From Litorihabitans aurantiacus (lineage in GTDB: Bacteria; Actinomycetota; Actinomycetes; Actinomycetales; Beutenbergiaceae): 64,000 nt of DNA. Location: the NCBI RefSeq assembly GCF_030161595.1, contig NZ_BSUM01000001.1, forward strand, positions 2,356,001 to 2,420,000, written 5' to 3'. The notes below the pieces were generated by a model. The model saw only the letters and a program-made list of their open reading frames with translations. It was not told the origin of the DNA and searched no databases. Below are positions 17,915-27,806 of this stretch, piece after piece. Both the position numbers and the translations under genes were made by a program. How positions within the stretch are numbered: position 1 is the first letter of the stretch; each line of letters begins with the position of its first letter.

Positions 17915-19939
17915 ATGGCCCTCGTGATCGAGCGCGAGCACCCCACCGACGAGCCCACCACCACCGAGCTCGACCTCGGCTCACCCCCGAGGGTGCGCAC
18001 ACCGACGAGACCCCGCGGGGCGGCGGCCGCTGGCGCAGCCGGCTGCTCGACGCCCTCTGGCTCGGCCCGCTGCTCACGGTCGCGGGCCTCGTCAACGGCA
18101 TCGGGCTCTTCCGCGTGCCGCAGTTCATCGACGACGAGGGCACCTACAGCGCCCAGGCCTACGCCGTCGAGCGCCTCGGTGAGCTGACCCACTACACCTA
18201 CTGGTACGACCACCCGCCGCTCGGCTGGCTGCAGATGGCGGGGTGGACGAGCCTGACGAACGCGTTCGACCGCTACCCCTCCGCTGTGATGGCCGGCCGC
18301 GAGACGATGATGGTCGCCCTCGCCGCCTCGACCCTGCTGCTGTGGGTGCTCGTGCGGCGGATCGGCGCCCCCGCGTCGTCGCCGCCGCGGCCGTCCTGCT
18401 GTTCACGGTCAGCCCGCTCGCGGTGCAGTTCCACCGCACGGTCTACCTGGACAACATCGCGGTGCCGTGGATCCTGCTGGCGTTCGTGCTGGCCACGGTG
18501 AAGCACCGCCAGCTCGCCGCCTTCCTGGGAGCCGCGGCGGCCGCCGGCGTCGCGGTGCTGACCAAGGAGACGTTCCTCCTCATGGTGCCGTTCGTCGCCT
18601 GGGTGATGATCCGGGGTGCGGCACCCTCGACCCGCCGGTACACGCTGACCGCCGCGGGCGCCGTCCTCAGCCTCATCGGCATCGGCTACATCCTGTTCGC
18701 CCTGCTCAAGGGTGAACTGACGCCCGGCGCCGACCGCGTGAGCCTCTGGGACGGCATCGCCTTCCAGCTCCTGGACCGCGACGCCAGCGGATCGCTCACC
18801 GACCCCGACAGCCTGGTGCGCGCGACGACCGACGTGTGGGTCGACCTCGACCCGGTGCTGCTGGTCGCCAGCGCCGTCGCGATGCTCGTGGGGCTGTTCC
18901 TGCGCCGCACCCGCCCGTACGCCGCGGCCCTGCTGCTCCTGGTCGTGATGATCGTGCGCCCCGGCGGCTACGTGCCCGTGCCGCACATGATCGGGATGCT
19001 CCCGCTGATGGCGCTGCTCGTGCCGGTCGTGGTGTGGGCGGGCGTGCGCACGGTGCGCCGCTCGCGCAGCGAGGCGGTGCGCCGCGGCGCGATCCTGCTG
19101 CCGACGGCGGCGCTGGCCCTGACCGGTGTCGTCCTGGCGGTCCCGCAGTGGACCAGTCAGCTGCGCGGCCAGCTGATCCCCGACTTCAACGCACCGTTCA
19201 CCCAGGCGCAGGACTGGATCGAGACGAACGTCCCGACCGACTACCGCCTCCTCGTGGACGACGTCATGTGGGTCGACCTCGTCGAGGCGGGGTTCCCGCG
19301 CGAGAACGTCGTCTGGTACTACAAGGCCGATACCGACATGGAGGTCATCGCCCAGTCGCCGAACGGGTGGCTGGACCACGACTACGTCGTCACGACCGAC
19401 TCGATGCGCACGTTCCCCTCGAGCTTCCCGCGGGTGCGGGAGGCGATCGACAACTCGACCGTCGTGGCCACGTTCGGCGAGGGCGACCGCGCCGTCGAGA
19501 TCCGCCGTGTCCGCTCCGGCGGGATCGCGGCGGCCGACGCTTCCGACGGCGCCGCTGCCAGCCAGCGTGCCAACCTCGGCGCGCAGCTCGCCGTCAACCC
19601 GAACGTCACGTTCGACGGCGTGGCACCGACGTCGGCCGACTCGCCCCCGGGGCCGTGACGGCCGTGACCGAGGGTCGGCTGGACGACCGGCTCGCGCTCG
19701 TGCTGGCCCAGCTGGGGTCGACCGCCCCCGTGACCGTGGAGCTGCCCACGATCGACGGCGAGGAGGACCTCGTGCTGCGCTCGGCCCTGGTGACCGAGCG
19801 CGACGGCGAGCCGCTGAGCGAGGCCGACGCCGCGGACGTCGTGACGTTCTTCGAGCAGCAGAACCCCTCGTTCCAGCCGCTGAGCGCGGAGGTCACCCCC
19901 GACGGCGTGCTCGTCACCTACCCGCTGGCCGCGCCGTGA
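17915..19939 (+). CDS. GT-C membrane glycosyltransferase, family 39/ArnT-like (three frame breaks)
   Basis: After repair 675 aa with about ten membrane helices. It uses a polyprenol-phosphate sugar to modify a glycan or protein outside the membrane. The first extracytoplasmic loop carries QFIDDEGTYSAQAY and WYDHPPLGWLQ, the acidic pair typical of PMT/ArnT enzymes. After the last helix there is a soluble domain (DWIETNVPTDYRLLVDD; VTTDSMR), then a C-terminal domain (AVTEGRLDDRLALVLAQL) often seen in such actinobacterial proteins. Breaks are at the C5 runs 17984-17988, 18368-18372 and 19644-19648; a sixth C repairs each. The ATG lies 1 bp after the preceding stop. Confidence 0.83.
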
Positions 19940-20031
19940 CCGGGCGCGTCCGCGACCCTCGACCCCACCACCCGCCCGACCACTCCCCCGACACCACCAG
20001 CCACGTGCCCGAGACGACAGACGGAGCTCCG

Positions 20032-20901
20032 ATGACCACGACCACCACCGCCCGCCGCACCCGCACCCTCGCCGCGACGGCCGCCGCCGCCGGCCTCGTC
20101 ATGATCGGGGCGGCCGTCCCGGCCGCCGCCGCACCGGCCGCGCCGGCACCCTCCGACAGCGACGGCTGGGTCCGCCTCGGGCACTTCTCGCCCGACACCC
20201 CCGCCGTCGACGCCCGCCTCACCTCCGTGGCCGGAACCACCGACCTGACGTTCGAGGACGTCACGTACGGCGAGGTCTCCGGCTACACCCGCCTCGCCGC
20301 GGGCACCTACACGGTCGCGATGATCCCCGCCGGCGCCCCCGAGGGCACCGCCCCGGCGATCACGCAGAGCTTCGACGTCGTGCCCGGCGGCGCGGCCACC
20401 GTCGCGGCCGTCGGCCTGAACGCCGACCTCTCCGGCCGCGTCATCGCCGACGACCTCACCCCGGCCCCGGACGGGCAGGCGCGCGTCCGGCTCATCCAGG
20501 CGTCCGTGTCCTCGCCCGAGGTCGACGTCACCACCGACACGGGTGCGCCGATCGCGCGCGACGCCGCGTTCGGCACCGCCACCGACTACGCGCAGGTCGA
20601 CGCGGGTCGCTGGACCCTGGACGTCGACGGCACCCAGAGCGGCACCGTCCAGGTGGACCTCCCGGGCGGCAGCGTGAACACCCTCGTCGTGCTCGACAAC
20701 GGCGACCAGATCTCGCTCACCGCCCTCCAGGACGCCGCAGGGACGGCCCAGGCGCCCGTCGGTGGTGTCGCGACGGGCGAGGGCGGGCTCGTGCTCGAGG
20801 CGGACCGCCGCACCGGCGTCGTGCTCGCCGTCGTCGCCGGCGCGCTCGGCGCGGCCCTGCTGGGCCGGCTCGCCGTGCGTCGCCGCGCGGAGGCCGCATG
20901 A
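20032..20901 (+). CDS. DUF4397 surface protein
   Basis: 289 aa, frame intact. A Sec signal peptide (1-35, AAAGLVMIGAAVPAAAA) precedes two DUF4397 repeats, the first opening with the typical RLGHFSPDTPAVD. The tail is a Gly-rich motif (VGGVATGEGG), a membrane helix (about 263-281) and a short Arg-rich end. The tail has the shape of a cell-wall sorting signal but has no LPXTG. Its stop overlaps the start of the GH8-sortase gene by 4 bp, so the two are translationally coupled. DUF4397 proteins are extracellular beta-rich modules without a known activity. It may be the substrate of the sortase next door. Confidence 0.85.
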   Translation: MTTTTTARRTRTLAATAAAAGLVMIGAAVPAAAAPAAPAPSDSDGWVRLGHFSPDTPAVDARLTSVAGTTDLTFEDVTYGEVSGYTRLAAGTYTVAMIPAGAPEGTAPAITQSFDVVPGGAATVAAVGLNADLSGRVIADDLTPAPDGQARVRLIQASVSSPEVDVTTDTGAPIARDAAFGTATDYAQVDAGRWTLDVDGTQSGTVQVDLPGGSVNTLVVLDNGDQISLTALQDAAGTAQAPVGGVATGEGGLVLEADRRTGVVLAVVAGALGAALLGRLAVRRRAEAA

Positions 20902-22609
20902 CGGCCCGCTCGGGGCGCGTCCTCGTCGCCGCGGCCGCCACGGCCGGTCTCGTCCTGACGCTCGGGGCGTGCTCCCCGCAGGAGGGCCCGACGCCGTCGC
21001 CCGAGACCGGGACGCAGGACGCCTCTGCGCCCGACACCCAGGCGCGCACGCCCCAGCAGGCCGGCGAGGCCTTCCTGGACGACTACGTCGACCCCGACGG
21101 TCGGGTCGTGCGGCGCGACCAGGGCGATGACACGGTCAGCGAGGCGCAGGCCTACGGGATGCTCGTCGCGGTCGGGGTGGACGACGCCGAGCGCTTCGCC
21201 TCGATCTGGGAGTGGACGCAGGAGAACCTCCAGCGCCCCGACGGCCTGCTGTCGTGGCAGTGGGACGACGGCGAGGTGACCGACGACCAGCCGGCCGCCG
21301 ACGCCGACCTCGACGCGGCCCGCGCCCTCGCCCTGGCGGCCGAGCGGTTCGACGAGCCCGGCTACGCCACCGACGCCCAGGACCTGGGAGCGGCCGTCCT
21401 CGACCTCGAGACCGCGCCGACCGCCCTCGGGCTCGTCCTGCTCGCAGGACCGTGGGCGGATGTGGACCCGTACCAGATCAACCCCAGCTACCCCACCCCG
21501 GTGGCCACGCGCCTGCTCGCCGAGCTGGACGGCGACCCGCGCTGGGCCGAGCTCGACGCCGGCAACCGCGCCGTGACCCGGGCACTCACGGAGGGGGCAC
21601 GCTCCCGCCGAACTGGGCGCAGGTCCACGGGGGCGACGGCCGGGTCGAGCCGATGCCCGGCCCCGACGGGCGCGACGTCGTCTTCGGCTACGACGCCGCC
21701 CGCACCCTGGTGCGCTTCGCGGAGTCGTGCGACGTCGAGGACCGCGACGCCGTCACCCCGACGATCGGCCTGCTCGAGCAGTCCGACACCCTGGCCGCCG
21801 AGCTGGACCTCGGCGGCGCGCCCCGCACGGAGGACTCCCACCCGCTGACCTACGTCTCGCGCGCCGCGGTCCGGGCGCTCGACGGCGACCTGCCGGGCGC
21901 GCGTGCCGACCTGCGGGCGGCCGACGCCGTGCTCGAGGAGAGCCCGACGTACTTCGGCTCGGCGTGGGCGGCCCTGGGCCGGCTGTCGCTCGAGACGGAC
22001 CTGCTGGGTGGCTGCCCGCTGGTCACCGACGACGCGGCCGACGCGGGCGAGGCGGCGTCGACGTCGGCCGACGGCTCCGTGCCCGGCGCGTCGTCCATCC
22101 CCGGCACGCTCACGCTGCAGCCCCGGGTCGACGGCGCGGCCACCGGCCCCCAGCCGATCCCGGCCGCCGAGGTGGTCCCGACCCAGGTGCGCATCCCGGA
22201 GATCGGGGTCACCTCCGGCCTCGAGAACCTGGTGCGCAACTCCGAGCGCGTGCTGCAGGACCCGGCCGTGCCCGAGGTGGCCGGCTGGTACTCCGAGGGG
22301 ACCGTCCCCGGCCAGGTCGGCCCCTCGATCATCGCCGGTCACGTCGACTCGGGCGTGGCCGGCGCGATCTTCCGCGACCTGGACCAGCTGACCCCGGGGT
22401 CGGAGGTGCTCGTGGACCTGTCCGACGGGACCACCGCGACCTTCCGGGTCAGCCACACCCAGGTCGTCCCGCAGGCGCAGTTCCCGACCGACGTCGTCTA
22501 CGGCCCCGTGCCCGACGCGCAGCTGCGCCTCATCACCTGCCACGGCTTCGACCGCGACCAGCGACGCTACGTGGAGAACCTCGTCGTGTTCGCGACGCTC
22601 GTGACCTGA
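20898..22609 (+). CDS. Lipoprotein fusion: GH8 glycoside hydrolase plus class E/F-type sortase (frame broken near 21595)
   Basis: After repair 570 aa. Signal peptide with lipobox LTLGAC. GH8 domain about 45-375 with catalytic Glu82 (DTVSEAQAYGM) and Asp266 (FGYDAART). An Ala/Ser/Pro linker of about 60 residues leads to a sortase domain (about 430-570) with His482 in AGHVDS, catalytic Cys548 in LITCHGFD and Arg557 in RRYVENLV. No membrane helix or start precedes the sortase, so it relies on the GH8 lipid anchor. The break at the G5 run 21593-21597 lies inside the GH8 part, so the fusion itself is in one continuous frame. It overlaps the DUF4397 gene by ATGA. Confidence 0.85.
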
Positions 22610-22681
22610 GACGCTGCTGAGGCGGCCCCCGCACCACCCGACCCGACCACCGACTGCCAGACACCCCCGACGGAGCCCGAG

Positions 22682-23477
22682 ATGCCCACCCCCGATCACC
22701 GATCCAGCGCCCCCTCGTGGTCGTGCCAACCTACGACGAGATCGAGAACCTGCCGGTGATGCTCGAGCGGCTGCACGCCGCGGCGCCGCAGGCCCACGTC
22801 CTCGTGGTCGACGACGGCTCGCCCGACGGCACCGGCACGCTGGCGCAGGAGCGCGCCGACGCCACCGACTGGGTGCACGTGCTGCACCGCACCGAGAAGG
22901 CCGGACTCGGCGCCGCCTACCTCGCCGGGTTCGCGTGGGCGCTCGCGCGCGACTACGACGCCGTCATGGAGATGGACGCCGACCTGTCCCACCACCCCGA
23001 GGACGTGCCGCGGCTCCTCGCGGCGCTCGCGGACGCCGACGTCGTGCTCGGCTCGCGGTGGGTGCCGGGCGGCGGGGTCGAGAACTGGCCGCTGCACCGC
23101 CGGATCCTCTCGCGCGGTGGCTCGTTCGTGGCGCGCCTCGCTCTCGAGATGCCGCTGCGCGACGCGACCGGGGGTTCCGCGCCTACCGCCGCCACGCGAT
23201 GGAGCGCCTCGACCTGCCGACCATCGCGTCGCAGGGGTATGTATTCCAGATCGAGCTCGCCCACCGTGCGCTCGAGGCCGGCCTCGAGGTGGTCGAGGTG
23301 CCGATCACGTTCACCGAGCGTGTCAACGGCGTGAGCAAGATGACCGGAGGCATCGTGCGCGAGTCGCTCGTCCGGCTGACCTGGTGGGGGCTCGAGCGCC
23401 GCCTGTCCCGCCTCGCCCGGATAGCCCGACGGCGTGGCGACGCCGGTCTCGTGCGCAACGGGGACGCCCGGTCCTGA
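22682..23477 (+). CDS. Polyprenol monophosphate sugar synthase, DPM1-like GT2 (two frame breaks)
   Basis: After repair 265 aa. The dolichol-phosphate-mannose-synthase fold is clear: LVVVPTYDEIENL, LVVDDGSPDGTG, the metal-binding MEMDADLSHHPED, LGSRWVPGG and DATGGFRAYRR, ending in TERVNGVSKMTGGIV and WWGLERR. It makes a polyprenyl-phosphate-linked sugar on the cytoplasmic face, the donor for GT-C enzymes such as the one at 17915. Breaks are at the C5 run 22689-22693 (just after the ATG) and the G5 run 23170-23174; a sixth base repairs each. If the first is not an error, translation would start at GTG 22717. Confidence 0.87.
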
Positions 23478-23533
23478 GCCGGGCCCGGGGCGCCCGGGGC
23501 GCCGCTCCCAGGATTCCCGGGCACGATGGTCCG

Positions 23534-24006
23534 ATGCACGTGCGTGCCCGGCTCCTCCCGGCGGCGCCGCGCCCCTCCTGGTGGTCGCGGCGCTGCTCGC
23601 CGTGCTGGGGCTGCTCGGCATGCACGCGGTGGTCGGTGCTCGCGCCGCTGCTGCGGCCGACCACACCGGGCACGGGAGCCTCGCCGTCCAGGCGCACGAC
23701 CACCCCGCGGGCATGGACGGTGCGCACCCCCACCCCGGGAACGGACCGCTCGACGACCTCGCTCCCGGCACGGGACACGGGTCGCACAGCCAGCCCTGCG
23801 CGACGTGCCCGGGCTGCGACCACGACACGGCGGGCACCTGCACCCTCACCCCCGTCAAGGCGGGCGGGGCACCCCCGGTGCTCGCGCCGGACGATCTGAC
23901 ACCCGCACCGCACGAGCTCACGACCTGGACGGTCCTCCTCCCGGCGCCACCGGTCGCGGCCCTGCCACCGCCCTGCCTCAACGCACTCTCGATCAGTCGG
24001 ACCTGA
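23534..24006 (+). CDS. His/Cys-rich exported protein, DUF6153-like (frame broken near 23574)
   Basis: After repair 157 aa. An N-terminal signal or anchor helix (LLVVAALLAVLGLLGMHAVVG) precedes a His-rich stretch (DHTGHGS, HDHPAGMDGAHPHPGN, GHGSHS). A Cys cluster CATCPGCDHDTAGTC is followed by a Pro-rich C-terminus. The layout resembles small actinobacterial DUF6153 proteins that sit next to DUF305 genes, as here. The residues suggest binding of a soft metal such as copper; this is inference. The C4 run at 23572-23575 needs one more C to join the ATG at 23534 to the membrane helix. Confidence 0.7.
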
Positions 24007-24115
24007 GACCCCCGGTCCCGAGCCCGCCGGCCGACGCCGGCGCCGTGCCCGGGGCACGGGCGCCCGCGCGCCCGTCGTTCTCGTCCGACAGCAGTGACAC
24101 GAGAGGCAGCACCCC

Positions 24116-24786
24116 ATGACCAGCACCACCCGCACGACCCGCACCACCCGTAGGATCGCGGCCGCCGCCCTCCTGGGATCCCTCACCCTGACCGCGTGCA
24201 GCGGCGACGGGGACCCCGGTGGGATGGAGGGGATGGACCACGGGGACGACCGGTCCTCCACGGCCACCCCGACCGAGGACCGGGCCGGCGATCACAACGA
24301 TGCCGACGTGATGTTCGCGCAGATGATGATCCCGCACCACGAGCAGGCCGTGGAGATGTCCGACATCGTGCTGGCCGACCCGAGCGTGATGCCCGAGGTC
24401 TCCGACCTCGCGCAGCAGATCAAGGACGCCCAGGCCCCCGAGATCGAGACCATGTCCGCCTGGCTCGCCGACTGGGGGCCGAGCCCGCCGACGGCGGGAT
24501 GGACCACGGCGGCATGGATCACGGCGGGATGGGCGCCGACAGCGGCATGCTGAGCGAGGAGGAGCTGGGCGCGCTGGCGGACGCCACCGGCGCGGACGCC
24601 GACCGGCTCTTCCTCGAGGGGATGATCGCGCACCACGAGGGCGCCGTCGCCATGGCCCAGGACGAGGTCGACGGCGGACGCGACGCCGACGCGATCGCCC
24701 TCGCGCAGGAGATCATCACGGCGCAGGAGGAGGAGATCACGACGATGAACGACCTCCTGGCGACGCTCGACCCCGCCCGCAGCTGA
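24116..24786 (+). CDS. DUF305 lipoprotein, metal-binding (frame broken near 24476)
   Basis: After repair 223 aa. The signal peptide has lipobox LTAC. The first four-helix DUF305 half has FAQMMIPHHEQAVEM and the second FLEGMIAHHEGAVAMAQ, joined by a Met/His repeat (GGMDHGGMDHGGM). The HH pairs and Met-rich segment are the conserved features of this ferritin-like family, which occurs near copper genes and is thought to bind copper outside the membrane. The break at the G5 run 24474-24478 is repaired by a sixth G. It probably forms a transcription unit with the His/Cys-rich protein 110 bp upstream. Confidence 0.87.
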
Positions 24787-24893
24787 TCCACGCGTGCGGG
24801 GTGCGGCCGTCGCCGCACCCCGCACTCCGCACCGCCCGACGGCCCGACCATCCCCGGGCACGGCGGGTCCCGTCCACGGGGGAGGATGACGTT

Positions 24894-25241
24894 ATGACCG
24901 GCACCCGCTCGCGCCGCCGCGTCCTGCGGCTCGCCTCCACCGGCGCGTCGTCGGGATCCACCGACCGCCCGGCCTGGCCCGCCCACGTCGACCTCGTCCA
25001 CGACGCTGCGGGTCGATGGACCGTCGGCCTCGGTGAGGGGGTCGGTCACGGGTCCGCCGGTGGTGAGTTCAGCGTCGACGAGGCGCTCCAGGTCCGCCGG
25101 CTCGCGCACATCTCCCGTGCCGACGGCGCCTGGCTGGTGCCGTTCCTCCGGCGTCTGCAGGCGGGCGGCACCGTGACCGAGAGCGAGCTCGTGACGGCGT
25201 ACCGGGCCAGGCACGGCCGGGACCCGCAGATCCTCGCCTGA
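24894..25241 (+). CDS. Hypothetical cytoplasmic protein
   Basis: 115 aa, no recognised family. The ATG is preceded by a good ribosome-binding site (GGGGAGGA, 9-bp spacing), which supports a real gene. The N-terminus is Arg-rich, with no signal peptide or membrane helix. The C-terminal half is predicted helical (FSVDEALQVRRLAHISRADG; VPFLRRLQAGG). Neighbours give no functional clue. Confidence 0.55.
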   Translation: MTGTRSRRRVLRLASTGASSGSTDRPAWPAHVDLVHDAAGRWTVGLGEGVGHGSAGGEFSVDEALQVRRLAHISRADGAWLVPFLRRLQAGGTVTESELVTAYRARHGRDPQILA

Positions 25242-25308
25242 CGGACGCTCTCCTCCCCAGTCCCGCGCGACGGGATCCCGCCGCCCCGCCCCGACGCACC
25301 CACCTCGC

Positions 25309-25314
25309 TAGGTT
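25309..25314 (+). promoter_or_regulatory. -10 element (TAGGTT) of the gene at 25321
   Basis: TAGGTT matches TANNNT and ends 6 bases before the ATG at 25321, predicting a leaderless transcript. No -35 is evident. Confidence 0.4.
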
Positions 25315-25320
25315 GGAGCG

Positions 25321-25986
25321 ATGTTCTCCGACTGGAAGCGCCGTCGCACGCGGGCCCGGGTGAAGCCCGGGGACGGGCACGCGCTCCAGCGCTACCGCTG
25401 GTGGCAGCCGTTCTCGCGCTCGCTCCTCCACCTCGACCTGCGCGAGGACGACGGGAGCACGCACCGCTGGTCGGTGGACGTGCGGCTGTGGGGCGACAGG
25501 AACGGCGAGATGCGCGCCGACCTCTTCCGCGACGGCCGCCACCACGCGACCTCGAGGACCCCGGCGCGCTTCCCCGTCCCCGGCGGGGACATCGAGGTCG
25601 TGCTGAGCTCGTTCGGCCTGCGCCGCTGCCACTACGTCGACGCGACGACCGGCCTCGCGCGCCAGCTCACGCCGGACGCCGCCTCGGCCGAGGGGCGCCG
25701 GGCGCGGCTGCAGCGGCGCAGCCCGGGGCTGAGCACCGCGATCGGCGCCGGCTCGGTCGTGATCCTGCTGGTCGCGCTCGTGCTGGGCCTGCCCCAGCTC
25801 GCCGAGACGATCACGTCGATCCCGCCGGTCGCCGAGCGCGTCGGCGAGTTCACCTCGCCGATCGACCTCCCGGGGTGGTTCAACACCGGCCTCGTCGTGG
25901 CGGCCGCGCTGGCCAGCACCGAGCGCGCGCTCCGCCTGCGGTACCACTGGCTCCTGGACGGCGGCGGGTTCGACGAGCAGGAGTGA
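25321..25986 (+). CDS. Hypothetical membrane protein
   Basis: 221 aa. Residues 1-125 form a basic, strand-rich soluble region (ALQRYRWWQPFSRSLLHLDL; TSRTPARFPVPGG) presumably on the cytoplasmic side. Two membrane helices follow (about 142-163 and 186-202), with a short acidic tail. The start follows from the -10 box directly upstream. No domain recognised, and there is no operon link: the next gene has its own putative promoter (TAGGGT, 26014-26019). Confidence 0.6.
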   Translation: MFSDWKRRRTRARVKPGDGHALQRYRWWQPFSRSLLHLDLREDDGSTHRWSVDVRLWGDRNGEMRADLFRDGRHHATSRTPARFPVPGGDIEVVLSSFGLRRCHYVDATTGLARQLTPDAASAEGRRARLQRRSPGLSTAIGAGSVVILLVALVLGLPQLAETITSIPPVAERVGEFTSPIDLPGWFNTGLVVAAALASTERALRLRYHWLLDGGGFDEQE

Positions 25987-26013
25987 CGGAGTGGTCGCGC
26001 TCGCGCCCGTCGC

Positions 26014-26019
26014 TAGGGT
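26014..26019 (+). promoter_or_regulatory. -10 element (TAGGGT) of the mscR/MBL operon
   Basis: TANNNT-type box 55 bp before the GTG of mscR. The leader after it contains a purine-rich GAAGGGAT ribosome-binding site. Position and consensus only. Confidence 0.35.
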
Positions 26020-26073
26020 GGAGGGGCCCGAGGGCGCGACGCCGCGTCACCGCCGACCCGAAGGGATCCTCCC

Positions 26074-27174
26074 GTGCCCCGCACCTCCCAGGCCGTCATC
26101 GCCCGCGCGAAGGACGCGCCCGTCGAGCTCGTCACGATCACCGTCCCGGACCCCGGACCGGGTGAGGCAGTCGTCCGGGTCCAGGCCTCCGGCGTCTGCC
26201 ACACCGACCTGCACTACAAGCTCGGCGGCATCGGCGAGGAGTTCCCCTACCTGCTCGGCCACGAGGCCGCCGGCGTCGTGGAGGAGGTCGGCGAGGGCGT
26301 GACCGACGTCGCCCCCGGCGACTACGTGGTCCTCAACTGGCGGGCCGTGTGCGGCGACTGCCGCGCGTGCCGCCGCGGGCGCCCCTGGTACTGCTTCGAC
26401 ACGCACAACGCGACGCAGAAGATGACGATCGCCGACGGCGAGGGCGCGGGCACCGACCTCTCCCCCGCCCTCGGCATCGGGGCGTTCACCGAGTTCACGC
26501 TCGTCGCCGCCGGTCAGTGCACGAAGGTCGACCCGGCAGCGGCCCCCGAGGTGGCCGGGCTGCTGGGCTGCGGGGTGATGGCCGGGATCGGCGCCGCCAT
26601 CAACACCGGCGAGGTCGGCCGCGGCGACTCCGTGGCCGTCATCGGCTGCGGCGGCGTCGGCGCGGCGGCGATCGCCGGGGCACGCCTCGCGGGCGCGGCC
26701 ACGATCATCGCCGTCGACCTCGACGAGCGGAAGCTCGCCACGGCACGCGGGCTCGGCGCCACGCACACGGTGAACGGCGGGGACGGCGACGTCGTCGAGG
26801 CCATCCGCGCCCTCACCGGGGGCGACGGGGCGGACGTGGTGATCGACGCCGTCGGGCGACCCGAGACGTGGAAGCAGGCGTTCTACGCGCGCGACCTCGC
26901 GGGCGTGGTCGTGCTGGTCGGCGTCCCGACGCCGGAGATGACCGTCCCGGAGATCCCGCTCCTGGACGTGTTCGGCCGCGGTGGCGCGCTGAAGTCCTCG
27001 TGGTACGGCGACTGCCTGCCCTCGCGCGACTTCCCGATGCTCATCGACCTGTTCCTCCAGGGCCGGCTGCCGCTGGAGGCGTTCGTCACCGAGAAGATCG
27101 GGATCGGCGACGTCGAGGCGGCGTTCGCGAAGATGCACGACGGCGACGTGCTGCGAAGCGTGGTCGTGCTGTGA
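26074..27174 (+). CDS. mscR: S-(hydroxymethyl)mycothiol dehydrogenase (zinc alcohol dehydrogenase family)
   Basis: 366 aa, full length. It oxidises the adduct of formaldehyde and mycothiol to S-formylmycothiol with NAD+ (and may reduce nitrosomycothiol). Catalytic zinc ligands lie in [10 protein letters not shown] and LLGHEAAG, structural zinc in [15 protein letters not shown], and the NAD-binding Rossmann glycine pattern in [10 protein letters not shown]. The [18 protein letters not shown] region and the overall pattern match the mycothiol-dependent enzymes better than the glutathione class. It overlaps by 4 bp with a metallo-hydrolase gene that commonly accompanies mscR. Confidence 0.88.
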   Translation: MPRTSQAVIARAKDAPVELVTITVPDPGPGEAVVRVQASGVCHTDLHYKLGGIGEEFPYLLGHEAAGVVEEVGEGVTDVAPGDYVVLNWRAVCGDCRACRRGRPWYCFDTHNATQKMTIADGEGAGTDLSPALGIGAFTEFTLVAAGQCTKVDPAAAPEVAGLLGCGVMAGIGAAINTGEVGRGDSVAVIGCGGVGAAAIAGARLAGAATIIAVDLDERKLATARGLGATHTVNGGDGDVVEAIRALTGGDGADVVIDAVGRPETWKQAFYARDLAGVVVLVGVPTPEMTVPEIPLLDVFGRGGALKSSWYGDCLPSRDFPMLIDLFLQGRLPLEAFVTEKIGIGDVEAAFAKMHDGDVLRSVVVL

Positions 27175-27782
27175 CCGCCCGCATCGACCACGGCACCGCC
27201 GCGGGAACGTTCTCGCTCGACGGTCAGACGTTCGACGTCGAGAACAACATCTGGGTGGTCGGGGACGACGCGGAGTGCGTCGTCGTCGACGCCCCGCACT
27301 CGGTCGAGGCGATCCTGCAGGTCGTGGCCGGACGGCGCGTGCGCGCCATCGTCTGCACCCACGCGCACGACGACCACGTCCGCGTGGCCCCGGCGCTCGC
27401 CGAGGCGACCGGCGCCCCGATCCTGCTGCACCCCGCCGACGCCCCCGTCTGGGAGCTCACGCACCCCGACCGGCTGCCCGACGGTGAGCTCGCCGACGGT
27501 CAGGAGCTCACCGTGGGCGGATCGGTCGTGCGGGTCCTGCACACGCCCGGCCACGCACCCGGTGCCGTGTCGCTGCACGTGCCCGACCTCGGCGTCGTCC
27601 TCACGGGTGACACGCTGTTCCGGGGCGGGCCCGGGGCCACGGGCAGGTCCTTCTCCGACGCCGACCTCATCGTCGCCTCCATCCGCCGCGTGCTCTTCGG
27701 GCTGCCGGACGACACGATCGTCCACACGGGCCACGGGGACTCCACCACGATCGGCGCGGAGGCCGACGCGCTCGGTCGCTGA
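27171..27782 (+). CDS. Metallo-beta-lactamase-fold hydrolase, partner of mscR
   Basis: 203 aa from a GTG overlapping the mscR stop. Metal ligands are THAHDDH (HxHxDH), [15 protein letters not shown] and the final HTGHGDST, all in the glyoxalase-II-like order. The coupling to mscR suggests it hydrolyses S-formylmycothiol to formate and mycothiol, completing formaldehyde detoxification. This is inferred from context and fold; no direct sequence feature proves the substrate. Confidence 0.87.
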   Translation: MTARIDHGTAAGTFSLDGQTFDVENNIWVVGDDAECVVVDAPHSVEAILQVVAGRRVRAIVCTHAHDDHVRVAPALAEATGAPILLHPADAPVWELTHPDRLPDGELADGQELTVGGSVVRVLHTPGHAPGAVSLHVPDLGVVLTGDTLFRGGPGATGRSFSDADLIVASIRRVLFGLPDDTIVHTGHGDSTTIGAEADALGR

Positions 27783-27806
27783 GCAGCGTCCGACGGCGGC
27801 GGCGCG

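Noticed and set aside
22682-22716. GTG at 22717 as the start of the polyprenol-phosphate sugar synthase
   Set aside because: It would begin inside the first conserved strand (VVPTYDE). The ATG at 22682 with one base added at 22689-22693 gives a normal N-terminus. It remains possible if the sequence is correct there.
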